Below are positions 25,132 to 39,075 of a stretch of 64,000 nucleotides of DNA, in pieces; within the stretch, counting starts at the first letter, position 1, and each line of letters begins with the position of its first letter. The stretch lies in contig RQTK01001030.1 of NCBI GenBank assembly GCA_003991915.1, positions 1 to 64,000 on the forward strand, in the 5' to 3' direction. This DNA is from Elysia chlorotica. Taxonomy: Eukaryota > Mollusca > Gastropoda > Plakobranchidae. The position numbers were made by a program, and so were the translations under genes. Below the pieces are notes generated by a model, which saw nothing but the letters and a program-made list of their open reading frames with translations, searched no databases and was not told the origin of the DNA.

Positions 25132-26724
25132 GTTTATTGCGATACGATATACATTTTAATTATCTGATGCCAGAATTCATAAGTGCTCCCTACTGACATC
25201 ACAAATGATTCTGTGATTTAGTAAAAATAAAGAAAAAAGAAAGCCATAACGCTTCTTCACCTGGTTAATAATAGGAAAGGTTGGATACAAGCAGGCATAT
25301 GACTCTCATTATTGAATAAAAAAAACGTTTAAAACCCAACGTTGCATTTATTGCCTGTTTCCAACAATCATTTCTTTCAACCCAGACGCTTTTGCAAGAC
25401 TTGGCCAACAACTAACGGAGTATTTCAGGATTTCGCTTCCAAACCCAAGCTCAACACCTCACAGAGGAGCTTGAGGTATGATAAAAGCAGCATTGGATAA
25501 CACATCCTCGGCAAACCCGAGAAAAACCTGCAAACATGCAAGTGTCAAAAGTTGGCGAAATTCGCATGTCGGGAAATAAAAAAAGAACAAAATGATAGCG
25601 CACACAGACGTAGACGGGTTGCTTCTTTCTCTGGCATCACACCAATTAAACTACACGTACTTCTTCAACATATTGACGAACGTGCACAGTGCAACAAGGT
25701 AGATGCCCCAGACAGGATAATTTGTTTTCACTGGGTTAAAAATTGTAAGAAAAGACGCCATGCAAACAATTTTCCGGTAATGAATGAGAACACACGGAAA
25801 AAAACAACAACCAAAAAAAAAAAAAAGAAACCCAGGAAAAAAAAACGACCCAAACCCCACCAGAAAAAAAACAAGAAAAACGCACCTGGTTTGTACACTT
25901 TAAAGTACGTACCAATATCGATCTCTATTTTCAGTTAGTAGCCCACGCAGTTTTAATCTGTTTAGCAACCACTTAACGTTCTCGATAAAAGAGAAGCCTG
26001 TATAAATATAATATAGAATCAAATTCTTTTAAACAAACATTTATAATAATTATCTCTGAGTTTGTATTTTTTTACAACTGATAACTGTGTTAACTGTTAT
26101 ACATCTTCATAAAGTCACAGGGCACAGGACACAAATGTGTTTTTGTTTCCCATTCAAATGTTTCACAACGGATGATATCAGCAGTGAATGATTTGTTTTC
26201 AAAATTTTCGGATTGAATGCTACATAAAAATAATAACACTGATGAAAGACAGGAGATCTTTGCACAGCCGACATAATATTTGTCCAGTTAAGGGAACAGA
26301 AAACTATCCTTGGCGCACTATAAAGTATTACCGTCTATGGGTGGTGAAGTTTCCTGATAGATGTGCCATTGCGATAAAGAAAATTGTCAAACTCTGTGAT
26401 ACTTTTTCTTAACCTATAACCCTGGCTTTTTTGTTTTCAATTTACAAAGTGTGTGCTATATTCAACCGTAAAATCATATCTTTAATTTCCGTATTATGTG
26501 TAAACCTGATCTAAAACAATGTAATCGTAGAACAGAGGAGAGTAACCTGAAGTCGAGTTAGGAGTCTTGGCCCAGAGTTATCTTCTCGTTTCTCGCGATT
26601 GTCAAGAAACATCCTATACGGCATTATTAGTAATTGTATACGGAGCCGGACGACACGAGCTAAGGTTCTTGTGAATGACCTGATTTCATCAAGAACATAT
26701 TGTGAACGAGTCCCAGAACCATCA

Positions 26725-26985
26725 TCTGACAATTTTGTGTGCTGCCACACAGCGGCAGTGCGGGGATTCCAGAACTTAACTGTGTCAGTGGATCACATTA
26801 TACATATACTGATGACACCCACTCAACCATTAAGAAAAAGAAGAATATTTTGTCCATTGGTGGGTTTCGAAATGTAGACCTGATTGGATGGCCAACGTGC
26901 ACCAGCACCCACCCTTCCCTCTAAGATTCGAACCGCGAACTTCATTCAGAGCAATATACAATTCAGCCACTGGTGCCTACCCCGG
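26725..26985 (-). mobile_element. tRNA-headed SINE, diverged copy
   Basis: On the minus strand it carries a degraded tRNA-like head (rc of the GATTCGAACC B-box region near 26927) and a body. It then shows the conserved stretch that on the plus strand reads CTGACAATTTTGTGTGCTGC. It is more diverged than other copies but keeps the same order of blocks. Confidence 0.65.
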
Positions 26986-28232
26986 GTCTAAATGGACCCA
27001 CCAGGTGAAACTGAAATGATCGTGCAACCTCCTTTGGGAGTAAAAGTCCTGTCGAGAACCTTTCAAGAGATGTTTATGCTCATGAGATGGTCGAATTGCG
27101 GTACGGAAATCTTACAAATATCAAGTCAATGTAAGAACGATGTTTCAAGCATCGCTGAGTCGGTAATGTTTATTGACTGACAAGACCCGGCGAAACCACA
27201 GAACCAAAAGAACATTCTAGGCATCTCTTATCTAACCAGATGTGGCCAGGAGAGAGCTATGGTTATCAGCTCATGGCATACACCGGGAGTAAAGGCGAAA
27301 ATATAGTACGAAACGAAAAAAAAAAAATATTTAAAAAGATATGGGTAAGGACAGGTAAAGAAGTTTTATAATAGAGAGGCAACACATTACTGGCGCTGTG
27401 CTTCTTTTGATATCATTATTTTTTTTTCATTTCTAGCTCTGAACAAAACGACACGTGGCCGTTCTTTGGCAATGTCATTGAAAATTACACTAATATGGAA
27501 GGTATGTAAAAAAAAGGAGACATAAGAAACAAGAACAGATGCAGGGGTAAAGTTTAACACGAAAACGTGTAGATTAAGAAACGAATAAAGAGGTATATAA
27601 ACTGTCTGTTCAGTAATATGATGTTATCGTGTGATCTCTCCAAATTATGACGAGCCTTGCCTCTAAATTATTCACCATGCGCCATTAAAATTTCTTCCAA
27701 CCCATGATTATTATAATTTTTATGATACTGAACAAAAAAGAACACAAATAGAGACATCAATCTGCAAAATTTGTACCATTACATTATTTCCGAGGTATTA
27801 ACCAACCGCCTTATATCGACCTGCTTCATACAACATGTACCACTCGACACAGCTTGCAAGATAAGAGAGAGAGAATCAAAACTTTGCAGTATCGCTCACC
27901 CCTAGACCTACTAGCTCTCTCGCTCCTCAGAGCTCCGTAACAAGATTACGAGGATCCAAACGGATACCCGAACTTCTGAGGGCTTCACTCTAAGCTTTCC
28001 TACCGCTTTGGCTAATTCCAAGCCAAATATTTACATTTAGTCCAAGGATCCGTTCAGGGTCAGTTTTCCTGTGTTTAAAGCAACGAAAATTAGGCCAGGA
28101 CTAAAACGAAGTTTGCAGCGATAATACATAAAAGGACCATGAATCTTTTCTTTACATTATTTTAACTATTATGTCGGCTAATTTCTCTTGTGAATTCTTC
28201 TTTATCTTGTTGCCATAGTTATTACCAGGAAT

Positions 28233-28765
28233 GAGTCATTTTTGTGCCTTACTGGTACAATAAATGCCATAACACGGAACTTTATAAGTGCTCGATTAAC
28301 GGGAATGTTACTTAGACAGGATGTAAATATCTACTACCTTGTTAGGTGTAGCGGGAAACATGTTATAAATTTGGCGCTTTTAAAACTTTCATAGTTGAAT
28401 GGTTACGTGTTTTACCTCTTTGGCCAGAAAAATTTTAGTCGTTTTTTTCCATTCGAGAAATTATACATTAGTTGGTAATTAAAAAAAATATATTAATGTT
28501 CTAGTACGAGTTAGAGCGTGGCATATTAGCATTTTTAAATGGAGGAAACTCATTATTTGAAAAGACAGTTAACATGGAATTGTGAAATAAAAAACAAAAA
28601 CAAGAACATAAAAGAACTTGGCTGAATGTAGACATATTTATAGGTGTGCAAATTTCTCTTATGGGAATACGTTATGATAAAATATTTTGAAACAGCTAAG
28701 AGATCCATATTTATAATAACGAGTGTTTCTCTCGCAGCTTTTTCTTGACTTCTCATAAGAGAGAG
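28233..28765. repeat. Tandem duplication III, copy A
   Basis: About 530 bp, repeated at 28841-29425. Shared landmarks include AGTGCTCGATTAACGGGAAT, AATTATACATTAGTTG, GAGCGTGGCAT and AGCTAAGAGATC. Divergence is roughly 20% with indels, so this is older than duplications I and II. Confidence 0.88.
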
Positions 28766-28771
28766 AGAGAG

Positions 28772-28820
<49 letters not shown>

Positions 28821-28834
28821 TGATAATAATAATA
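28772..28834. repeat. (TAA)n microsatellite
   Basis: About 20 TAA units following a short GA tract. It sits at the junction of the two copies of duplication III. Confidence 0.97.
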
Positions 28835-28840
28835 TGAATC

Positions 28841-29425
28841 ATCATTGTGCTTTACTGTTACAATAAATGCCATGGTAAGGAGGAACTTTATAAGTGCTCG
28901 ATTAACGGGAATGTTACTTAGACATGATTTAGATATCTGTTATCTTATTATCTTCAGGTACAGCGGGAAACATTTAATAAATTTGCCGCTTTTAACACTT
29001 ACATAGTTTTTGAATGGTTACATAATTTGCTTGTCCGGCCAGAATATTTTTTTTCCTTTCGCGGAAATTATACATTAGTTGATAATCTCCCTTTTATTGT
29101 GCTTGTTTTTTAGTGACTACAGTTCAATGTATTGAAAGAGCAAAAATGTCGATGTTCTAATATGACATAGAGCGTGGCATCAGCCTTTTTAAATGCAGGA
29201 AACCCATTGTTTTAAAAAAAGTTAACAGAAAATGGTGGAATAAAAAAAAAATAGAAAACAACAACACAAGAACAATAAAGAACTCAGTTGAATGTAGATA
29301 GATGTAAATGTGCGCAAATTTTTGTTATGGTAATAGGTAATAATGAAATAATTTGAAATAGCTAAGAGATCAATATCAACAATGGCTCTTTACTCTGGCA
29401 ATCTTTTGCTTGACTATTAATATGA
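28841..29425. repeat. Tandem duplication III, copy B
   Basis: Direct copy of 28233-28765 separated from it by the TAA array. It carries an extra ~60 bp near 29090-29150 absent from copy A. Confidence 0.88.
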
Positions 29426-30520
29426 AAACCAGAACCAGCCCTTGTCTTATATATATATATATATATGTATAGGTTCACACAGTTTTTCATCTTTCTTCAT
29501 TGCCTTGCACAATATATTTAAAGAAGCAAACTTTGATCATCAGATTAACAGCGCTGTTTTCCTTTTTGTTATCTAAACAATAATTTATTTATCTACGATT
29601 GTACTGGGATGGAACCTTATTATTCTTCATTCACGAAATGGAGCTATAAGACACCCGCAATTAACTGAACACTAGACCTCAAGAAATTGAAAAGAAAAGA
29701 AAAGCTTCATTTCCTCCTATAAATTCACCGTTGAAAAGTTGCGAAAAACAGGATACAAACATAACAAAGGAGTGCTATCGCCTTAATTAATGGCCAGGAA
29801 GTTTTTACATCAACTGTAAAAAGAAGGGATCTAACGACACGAGAAATAACCGGGTTAATTACAAGGTGAGTTACCGCCCGTGAGACCAAAGAGAATCTCG
29901 TGATAACGAAGGGACGGCCACGAGACTGGAAGCTCCAGACGCCATATTGTTTATGTCTGTTCTGACAGGTGCATGGCATCGCAGTCGATGCATCTAAAAA
30001 CAACTCATTTGTTTTATTACATTTAAAACATGTTTTCTCGTGATTGTAAGCATTGTAAGACATTTATTGCCCAGACTCTAGAATGACGGGGAGTTAATGC
30101 CAAGGCAGGAAGTGGATGCACGTTTTAGGCAAACACGACACAAAACGAGATGGGAAATTAAGATTTATTTGACAAAACATAAGTAAACTTTCTTCTGACA
30201 CATGATATAATACACTAATGAATTGTTTTTTAAACCAATGCCACTGTGCTTTTATATTCTAAGGATAAGACAAAAACTAGGGTACTGAATATAATTTGAA
30301 CATTTATTAATTTTATAATACATCATTCGAAAAATTGAAATAAAAATTATACCCAACAAATGCAAGTTCATATAAAATCATGGGTGTCACAGTTTAGATA
30401 GAAGTATAAAAGAGTAAGTGTGTATCACTTCAGGTTTATTGCTAGAGAACTTGATTGACGGGCACAAGGCTTGAAGTTCGATATTAAACTTATGCTGCAT
30501 TATTCCCTTAACAGAAAACC

Positions 30521-30753
<233 letters not shown>

Positions 30754-30840
30754 TTTAAAACGTATTTTTCTTGTTAGGCACAACACTTCAGTGTGTTTGT
30801 TTTTTTTTGTTGTTTTTTTTGTTGTTTTTTTGTTTTGCAG

Positions 30841-30977
30841 ACTGGCACGAAGCACAATTACCGAGTTTTTGGAGGTAGATCTATACCGTAACCCTGGGAC
30901 ACATGCGCTGCTCAAACTTAAAGTAAAGTCTACGCTCCTTCAGGTGCATCCGGAGTATGCAGATAACAGGCGGAAAG
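30841..30977 (+). CDS. Candidate internal exon, product unknown
   Basis: A 137-bp segment has a textbook acceptor (long T-rich tract then TTTTGCAG ending at 30840) and donor (AAAG|GTGAGA). Only one frame is open through it. That frame starts at the second base and reads LARSTITEFLEVDLYRNPG, THALLKLKVKSTLLQVHPEY, ADNRRK. Base composition is more balanced than the flanks. I do not recognise a family, and no partner exon is identified. It could equally be an exon of a long noncoding RNA, or a chance pair of splice-like sites. The 137-bp length would change phase, so it would need to be constitutive in a coding transcript. Confidence 0.25.
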
Positions 30978-31342
30978 GTGAGATGAACTGAAGTGTGGTT
31001 AGTTTCAAGCTTGATCTGTGCTATGCTACCTTTCCATTTCCAGCCTCATCCCTTACAGGTTACTTATCTAAACCCAGGATAGAGGGGAAAAGTTTGCAAC
31101 CGTCATGGCTGTTGGTTAAAAACACAGACCCAGGCTTGCACGTACGTGTGAGTTTGTTTGCAAAGATTTTCAAAACCAGAATATTTGACTGTCTGCCTTA
31201 TTTTGTGTAATTTTCCTTGCTAAGGGATATTGTGTGTGTGTATTGTCCCTTATTCTATTACACTGACTCTTTTGATCGTTATGGGCCTTTTGTTAACATT
31301 AAATATATTATTCTAAACTGTATGAGGCAAGAATATATTTTC

Positions 31343-31573
<231 letters not shown>

Positions 31574-31800
31574 TATCAATTAATACTTTTTCTAAAATAT
31601 TATAATTTCTTTATGTAGTTTTATGATTAAATATTTTTCCCTAATACTGTTTGTGTTTCCATATCGGCTTGGCCTTTTATGACTACCTTAAGTTTCTATA
31701 TCTATCCATCCATATTTACCTGTATTTTTGTCAGTTACTATCTCCTACCTCGATTTATCTACACTTTTTTCCTTACTCTCTTAAATTGGATTTCGGTTTT

Positions 31801-31880
31801 CCCGTCTCTTTCTCCCTCCCTCTCTCTCCCTCTCCCTCTCTCTCTCTCCCCCCTGTCTCTCTCCCCCTCTCTCTCTAATA
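31801..31880. repeat. CT-rich low-complexity tract
   Basis: Interrupted CT/CCCT repeat. Confidence 0.9.
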
Positions 31881-32761
31881 TATATAATCTTCCTTTTTCT
31901 CGCCATCTGTTTCTTTTCTCTGTCCCTCCCAATTCCATTCTAAACATTAAAGTGAAAACATAACACCTCGAGGATAGCTAAATAAATTTAAAACAGAACG
32001 CGCGTGTGCCTGTAAAATAGTATTTACACAACACTTAAATTGGAACGTTCTTGGAGAGGAATGTAAGCATAAAGGCTGGTGAAATAATAGAGCCAAAATA
32101 TAGTTTGTTTTAACTTCAATTAGCTGGCAACGATTCATTGAGTCCAAAAGAGCCGCGCGATGTTTTTTAATTATCCAAACATTATTTGATGTATTTATAA
32201 CTATAGGTCCACGGCGGCTTTTCTTTTTCTAATAAACTTCATGTTTTTGAATCCTTATAATAAAACTATGTCATGGTTTTAAATACAACGTTCAACATTG
32301 TTTTTACCATTAGAAGTGTAAAAAAAAGTCTTTTTTTCCATCACTTCGGACTACCTTTTTGGCAGCAGCAGATAAGCACGTATGATCCAAATTAAACAAA
32401 AACACTTTTAGATTGTCATTAAGTACAAATGGGTTTACGAAGGAGATACAAGTGCTCTTTAAGTTGTGTATACAAAGCTTTTTTTACTTTACCTGTTTAA
32501 TCAGATTCCCTAGATTGTTTAAGTAAGATAAGACTACTCTTTGGGTTATTTAAAATGTTTTCATTTGTTCCTCCTTTCACAGATAGTTCCTATCTTTGTC
32601 CGCGTTGTCAAAATTTTCATTTTCAGTAGTCCAACAAAGTCAAATCAAAATGTAAACCTTCTTAGTCTTTGACGAGAAGAGATAACACGTTGAAACTTAG
32701 CCATACCCGTTTGTTCTCCATGAGAACAAAGGTAAGTTGGTAGTTTCGTATTTTGTATTAT

Positions 32762-33016
32762 TTCTTAACGTTCAACATTGGTAACTCGGCTTCAACGCGG
32801 ATGGATCCCACAACTAACGTTTGATTATTGTATTTGCTGCCACATAGAGACAAAGCGGACGTACCCTCTCTCATAATTAAATGGTCAGTTATCACTGACA
32901 CAGGCCCAACCATTCGGTGAATAAATTCGACAAAATTTTTTAGCCCGATTATGGGATCGAACCGGGTACTCCATGAACATAATCCCAGCGCGTACCACTT
33001 AAGCCAGCTCGCCGCT
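32762..33016 (-). mobile_element. tRNA-headed SINE with intact Pol III A and B boxes
   Basis: Minus-strand copy, 5' end at the right. The head has an A-box-like TGGCTTAAGTGG (33006-32995) and a B-box GGTTCGATCCC (32963-32953). They are spaced like those of a tRNA, the normal internal promoter for RNA polymerase III. The body carries the rc of GCTGCCACATAGAGACAAAG, and the 3' end resembles the rc of ACGTTCAACATTG. It is the best preserved head in the window. Mobility would depend on a partner LINE, which is not present here. Confidence 0.75.
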
Positions 33017-33292
33017 TGGAACAGAGGTAGAAACTACGGCAAATTAGGTTAAAGTCAGCTCGTGAAATACGTATCGCTCACCTAGAAATGGACATGAAAT
33101 CCAAAGATCTGACTGTGGCACCTGCTGCGATGCAACTGTCGGTAAAATTCTCAATATAAAAGAAACCATTCATTTATTCGAACATTTGACCCATGGAGAT
33201 AAAAACAAACATGGAATATGTTGCACGATTCTCTCTTTTTTTTTTCTTTGCATCTTCGTATTTATTTCAACACCTTTATTCCATGCTCTCTG

Positions 33293-33314
33293 TCTCTATC
33301 TCTCTCTCCCTCTC

Positions 33315-33357
<43 letters not shown>
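33293..33357. repeat. (CT)n microsatellite
   Basis: CT tract with CCCT interruptions at the left. Confidence 0.95.
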
Positions 33358-33358
<1 letters not shown>

Positions 33359-34005
33359 ACTTAATCCTACGTTTCCCTCATATTCGCATTGCGATTGTCC
33401 AATTTTTCTCTCACTATGCCCCTCTGCCACTATCTTTCACTTCCTTCCTTCCCTAGGATCTTCCTTACTTGTAGCATTCTAGCTACCTCTAATGCACCAC
33501 TCTTTCACTCTACACCACGATACACCAGTTTGACCTCTGTATACCCATTAGGACTAATCGAAAAATGCTGAAAAGAAGAGAAAAAAACTACTCATGACCC
33601 TAGATCTAGTAGATGCTCACGTGCAGATGGTTTATGAGTTTCGTGTCAACACGTCCAGTGCCCCATGCCCAAGTTCCAGCCAAGTATTTAGCTGAGCCAG
33701 CGGACCACAATGTTGTACGCGTCGCGCTTGTTAATGTAGGGTATCGGAGAAATCCGCACATACAAGTTAGTCTTGGAATTTTTGTGTTTTTTTGGGTGAC
33801 CAGATTCATGGCGAATAATACAATGTCATGACTTGTGCACAAGTGCATGCGCCAAGAATATCATTGCATTAGTTTTCATATTAGAAAAAAGTAGCAAACG
33901 AAGAAGCAGTTCAAAGACGCAACACAAAACATCAAAAAGTTGTGTTGTTCGTTAAAAAACGTATAAAAAGGTATAACACTTTGTACAGTCATAACACCAC
34001 CCTAA

Positions 34006-34012
34006 GTGAGAG

Positions 34013-34048
<36 letters not shown>

Positions 34049-34062
34049 TGAGAGAGAGATGA
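34006..34062. repeat. GATA/GA microsatellite
   Basis: A few GATA units, then GA with one GTGA interruption. Confidence 0.93.
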
Positions 34063-34155
34063 AAGACAATTATTAGAGACACATATTCATTTTGTGGCCC
34101 CCTTCCTTAAAAAGAAAAAAAAATTCCCTACTTTAGCTTTTATACCAATATTGTT

Positions 34156-34466
34156 ATTCCTTTCATTTAAACCACACCACGCATAACTTAGGCCCCTATT
34201 ACATACAGCAAATGTTGCCCACATAACAATACAGATAACCGTTGCAATTGTTTGTATCTGACTCTTGTTCAAACAGAAAATGATAAATTCACGATAACAT
34301 AATTATTATACTTAAAATACAACACAAAACATTTATTTACCAGACAAAATAAAACACCATAAAAGCATGAAATAATTTTTTGTTATAATTTTGTCTTCCA
34401 TCATTCCAGCTATTCATCCGCACACCTCATTACTAATGTATTATTTAACCTTCTTCTTCTTCTTCA
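34156..34466. repeat. Tandem duplication IV, copy A
   Basis: 311-bp unit starting ATTCCTTTCATTTAAACCAC and ending in a TTC microsatellite. It is repeated directly at 34467-34767 with few differences (a short deletion of the GGCCCC segment and scattered substitutions). Confidence 0.93.
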
Positions 34467-34767
34467 TATTCCTTTCATTTAAACCACACCACGCATGACT
34501 TATTACATACAACAAATGTTGCCCACATAAAAATACAGATAACCGTTGCAATTGTTTGTATCTGACTCTTGTTCAAACAGAAAATGATAAATTCACTTTG
34601 ACATAATTATCATACTTAAAATACAACACAAAACATTTATTTACCAGACAAAATAAAAAGCCATAAAAGCATGACATAATTTTTTTTAAATGATTTTTTC
34701 TTCCATCATTCCAGCTATTCATCCGCACACCTCATTCCTAATTTATTATTTAACCTTCTTCTTCTTC
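34467..34767. repeat. Tandem duplication IV, copy B
   Basis: Direct copy of 34156-34466, immediately adjacent. It likewise ends in TTC/GTC repeats, suggesting slippage between the TTC tracts. Confidence 0.93.
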
Positions 34768-35357
34768 TTCGTCGTCTTCTTCTTGTTCTCCGATGCTGTT
34801 GTGTTACGCAAAATTCTCTGCCAGAGCAACAAATGCAGCAGTTTTCTCTAAATCCTCCAAGTAACTGTAAAACTTGCTTTGCAAATCCGTTCGCTGGCTC
34901 CATAAAGTTCTTCTGATGTATTAAGCTTGTCATTTTGATTTTGAGAAACTGACAAAACTTGGCGACATTTAGATTCCTGTTTCCTTTGTTCATTTTAAAA
35001 TCGTTTTAATTGTTCGAAAAAATATTAAAAGTCAAATCCATCATTACAATGCACCGTTTATTCGAGATTTCCTATAATTTGTTAGGGATACTGATAATTC
35101 CGATATGAAAATAACGAGGATTCCAAAACCGAATCATTTTTTAAGCAAACTTACGTATCTGAACCTCTACGTGCACACTTTTACTATAAATATAACAATA
35201 TAAGAAACAAAAGAAGAAACGTATCAACTGATCCATTTCACCCTTTTTTTTTACACATGTGGGTTGGAGCTATGAGACGAGGGATAAAGAATTACGTTGC
35301 TGAGATTTTGCTTGGTATAAGAAATACACGGTAAGCTTAGGGGACGAAAATTACTAC

Positions 35358-35407
<50 letters not shown>
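35358..35407. repeat. (GA)n microsatellite
   Basis: About 24 GA units. Confidence 0.97.
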
Positions 35408-35410
<3 letters not shown>

Positions 35411-38400
35411 TTATCAGGACAGTGCTGTTCTTTAACTTAAGAGACGAAAGATATATAAGAAAAAGAGTACAAATTCTGCTGGATGCAAAAATCCAGCATC
35501 TCACTGCGCAGTTTGTTTATAATGGCGGGGACGCAATCGTTGACTCAGTAAGTGCTTTATGTTATAGTACTCTGTTGTTGAGAGTCAAGTAATTCCTTGG
35601 CGTCATTAATGGAGTCACATAGTCTGAGTACGCAGAATGCTTGGCGCAACTATGGAACATCCTGGCTCAACAATGGAAAATCCTGAAATTTGCCTCAAGA
35701 TACAGGCGCCAATAAAACGATGTCTTGTTTGTCATCACATACTGCTCATATATCTTTTTTGTGCGTAGGTTCCAACTGCTCTATATCGTCTATACACAAT
35801 TTTTTGAATGTAACTACTATTGACACCTTTAGATCTGCCTGTCTACATTTGAACACATAAAAATACACTGTGACCTACAAATACGAATTCATGCAACGTA
35901 TTTCGTCTGATTTGCCTCTAGGCTGCCACAATAGCCATAAAAACATAAATAAAGAGATACCCTGCGTATATTATCCAATGAAACTAGGGCGTGAGCTAAA
36001 TGCTGATCTGACAATTTTCACGAACAGCCTTATCTCTACACTCCAGAATATCTTTATAGCAGCGATTGCACCGTGCAGCTAATAGATTATAATTATTAGT
36101 AGCCTAAAATGTGATTACGAAAATGTATTACCGATACACAAAATAATGTAAAAACACCCGTCTTTATCTTATCAAGTGCTGTGAACCTGCAGACAGAAAT
36201 AAGCATTTTACTGATATAAAATATATGTTTGAAAATGAAGATGCACCTTCGTATTAAAATGTTTATAACTTCAGATTGACTTCGAGCTCAGAGGTTATAA
36301 AGTACAAGGTAGACAACAATTTGTAATAAAGAAGAAAAAAGGTATGCATTGTCTTTGGTTAGTAGACTTAAACCAGGTAGACCTATACACCAAGTTAGCA
36401 GCCCTATATACCGACACCGTATAGGATTTCTCTTGGCAACTTTGGATAGTTTAAACAAAGAAAGTTATTCTGTACCTATCTCATTATCGCTATCGTTTCC
36501 TCTGTCTCACTCACTCACTCTCCCCCCTCACTCCCTCCCTCTGTCTCACTCATCCTCTCTCTCTCTCTTTCTCTCTCCCCCCTCTCTCTGTATTTATCCC
36601 CTCTTCCCAACCACAGGTTATTTAACAGCCACAGGTGACTATGGAGTTGGCAGCACAGTAATGGATCTTACAGTCAGAGTAGGATATAATGATTATACTG
36701 GTGGTGCAGATCAAATAAACACACATGACGTGTGGCAAACACAAAAATAATTGTGCTCACTATTTAGTGATGATTAAAGAGAATTGAAACCGTTTGATGA
36801 TGTTAAACTAGGGGTTAAAGAGTACGCTATTGCCTTTAAATATCTTCAGAACTTCCACATACAGACGCTTGTATAAGCTGATAAAAAAGAGAAGAAATGA
36901 TCATGATTACAGCAACGTTTTCAGATATTTCTAGAACTAAGCCAATGCTCTGAAAGTTTCATTCGCTATTAAACAAATTGATGTCAAAGTGTCCTATCCT
37001 TGATCAAATTGTATAAACTGTATGCCACAGCCTTCCTTGTTTAATAACAAAATAATACCCTTAATTTTTTTCCATCAAGCTCTGCACACTGAAAATTCAG
37101 CTGCTTCTTCTTTTAATCATTTGAATCCAGTCTAAAAAGGTGAACGTTGCTGCACAAATACAAATAGTCTTTTTCATTGCAAATCGTTTCCCAGCATTGG
37201 AGGATTTCAATCCCTCAAATATACCTTGTTTATCAAACAGACGAAGAGCTTTAGATCTCGTGGATTGAAAGCAGATGGGGTTTAAACAAATTTAACGCTG
37301 TAAGCTTTCGTGTTCCTGGATAAACTTTAGTCACAGGTTAAAAAAAACACTCGAGTGGGTTTGCCGACTAATGAATTTGATAAATTTAAAGAATAACTGA
37401 CTGATCAATAGATGTATGAGTTTATTTATGGTTTTCTTGGTTAAGAAAGTACACGTAAACAGATTAAATCATATCTTGAATTTAACCAAAGTGTTGCACT
37501 AAAAATCATTTCAAATCCATGATTGAAGACTGGCTAAAATTTTTGACTAGCAATCACTGGGTGAATTTTCTATCCGTTACAATTGGAAAGAAACATGGTC
37601 ATTTGTTTATCAAATACCTTCAGCCAGTGTAAAAATCAAAGGTTTTTTTCAGGGGAAACTGCTCAATATTTGATATAACTCGACAATGTGCTTATGAGAT
37701 AACTATGTCTGGTAAAAACTAAGGTAAAAGGTTATTGATTTTATTAATGTCCATCGCTCAAGAAAAAGGGGGTTGGCATTTCTTTGGGGCTAGTAATAAA
37801 AAGGCGTTCAAGTTTTAGATTCTATTCAAAGCTTATCAAATTGAGTCTCTATCGTCGAAAAGTAAAATTGTTAAAGTTTTACAGCCAATCATCCACATAA
37901 GAACGATATGACATTCCATTGTCATTAATTGTGAAACATATCGAGACAGGGCTCAAGAAGTAGGAGACAGCCAAAAAAACAATTTCGTGCAGACTAAGCA
38001 AGAGGCAAGTTAGTCTCTGAATTGTTAGACTATTCTTTTAGGAACAGCTAATCTATTTATAACATTCGCAGACTTTGTGCAGGCCTATTTGCTTTAGAAA
38101 AAAATAGCTTTAAAGTTTTCAAACAGACCTCTTCAAACTAGCAACATCATAGCGTTCTGGTATGTGAAGTGAGATTAAAAACAGCTAAGTAAAAAACCAC
38201 TTTTCTCACCCAGTCAGTAAAAATAATAAATGATCATTATTCTTTTTCGTTCAGTCAATGGCTACATTCACAAAGGTAAAGTGGTTGGATTCACCTAGCC
38301 CTTTGCTACGTCTAAACTCTGATAGATTACGCGAAAGGTGAGGTGTCGACTGCGCAACTTGAGCGAATTTGTTGTGAAACACTCAGGTGAAACAAGATGC

Positions 38401-38479
38401 CTTTTTCGGTGAGCACTTGAATTTGGATGAGTGCAAGCGCAGGTAATATTGTACATGGTTAGAGGTAAGGGAAAGTCGA

Positions 38480-38613
38480 CTTGGGATTGAGAATAAGGGA
38501 GAGATAGAGAGGGGAGAGAGAAAAAGAGAGAAAGAGAGAAAGCGACGGAGAAAGAGAGCGAAAGAGATAAGGTGAGGGAATAACAGAAACAGAGCACACA
38601 CACACACACACAG
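38480..38613. repeat. GA-rich tract and short (CA)n
   Basis: Purine-rich GAGA/GAAA stretch followed by about nine CA units near 38594-38612. Confidence 0.9.
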
Positions 38614-38926
38614 AGTTGAGGTGGAAGGCAACAAGCTTTAAAGAGGTGGATAGAGGAATGGAAAAAATATAGAACGTGTCGGGTAGAGAGACAGAGAGAA
38701 GGAAGTCAAAGAGCTTGGTAGCTTATTAGAGCATACTTATTTTTTTTTACCGTCGAATAGTTTTTACTGCACTTTGTTTAAAAGCACAGTGACATAGACT
38801 GAAACTGACACATTTTTGCAGAAAAAATAAATTAAAAAGTATATAATTTATAATACAGAGAGAAAGGATATTGAAAATTAGGAACTAAATGAAGCGATAA
38901 ATGGGGATGGAGAAAAGGAGAGCGAG

Positions 38927-39075
<149 letters not shown>

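Noticed and set aside
26511..26924. Overlapping ORFs on both strands near 26.5-26.9 kb
   Set aside because: They overlap the diverged SINE copy and have no coding similarity I can recognise.
29725..30063. 112-residue minus-strand ORF with a few CxxC-like cysteines
   Set aside because: No recognisable domain, cysteine spacing fits no known zinc finger, and composition is not coding-like.
33606..33848. Overlapping 70-80 residue ORFs on both strands in a GC-richer patch
   Set aside because: No recognisable domain. It resembles a decayed repeat fragment more than an exon, and splice sites are not convincing.
36600..36750. Possible terminal exon after a CT-rich acceptor (CCAACCACAG)
   Set aside because: The pyrimidine tract is part of a CT microsatellite, the open frame is short and not recognisable, and no upstream exon joins it.
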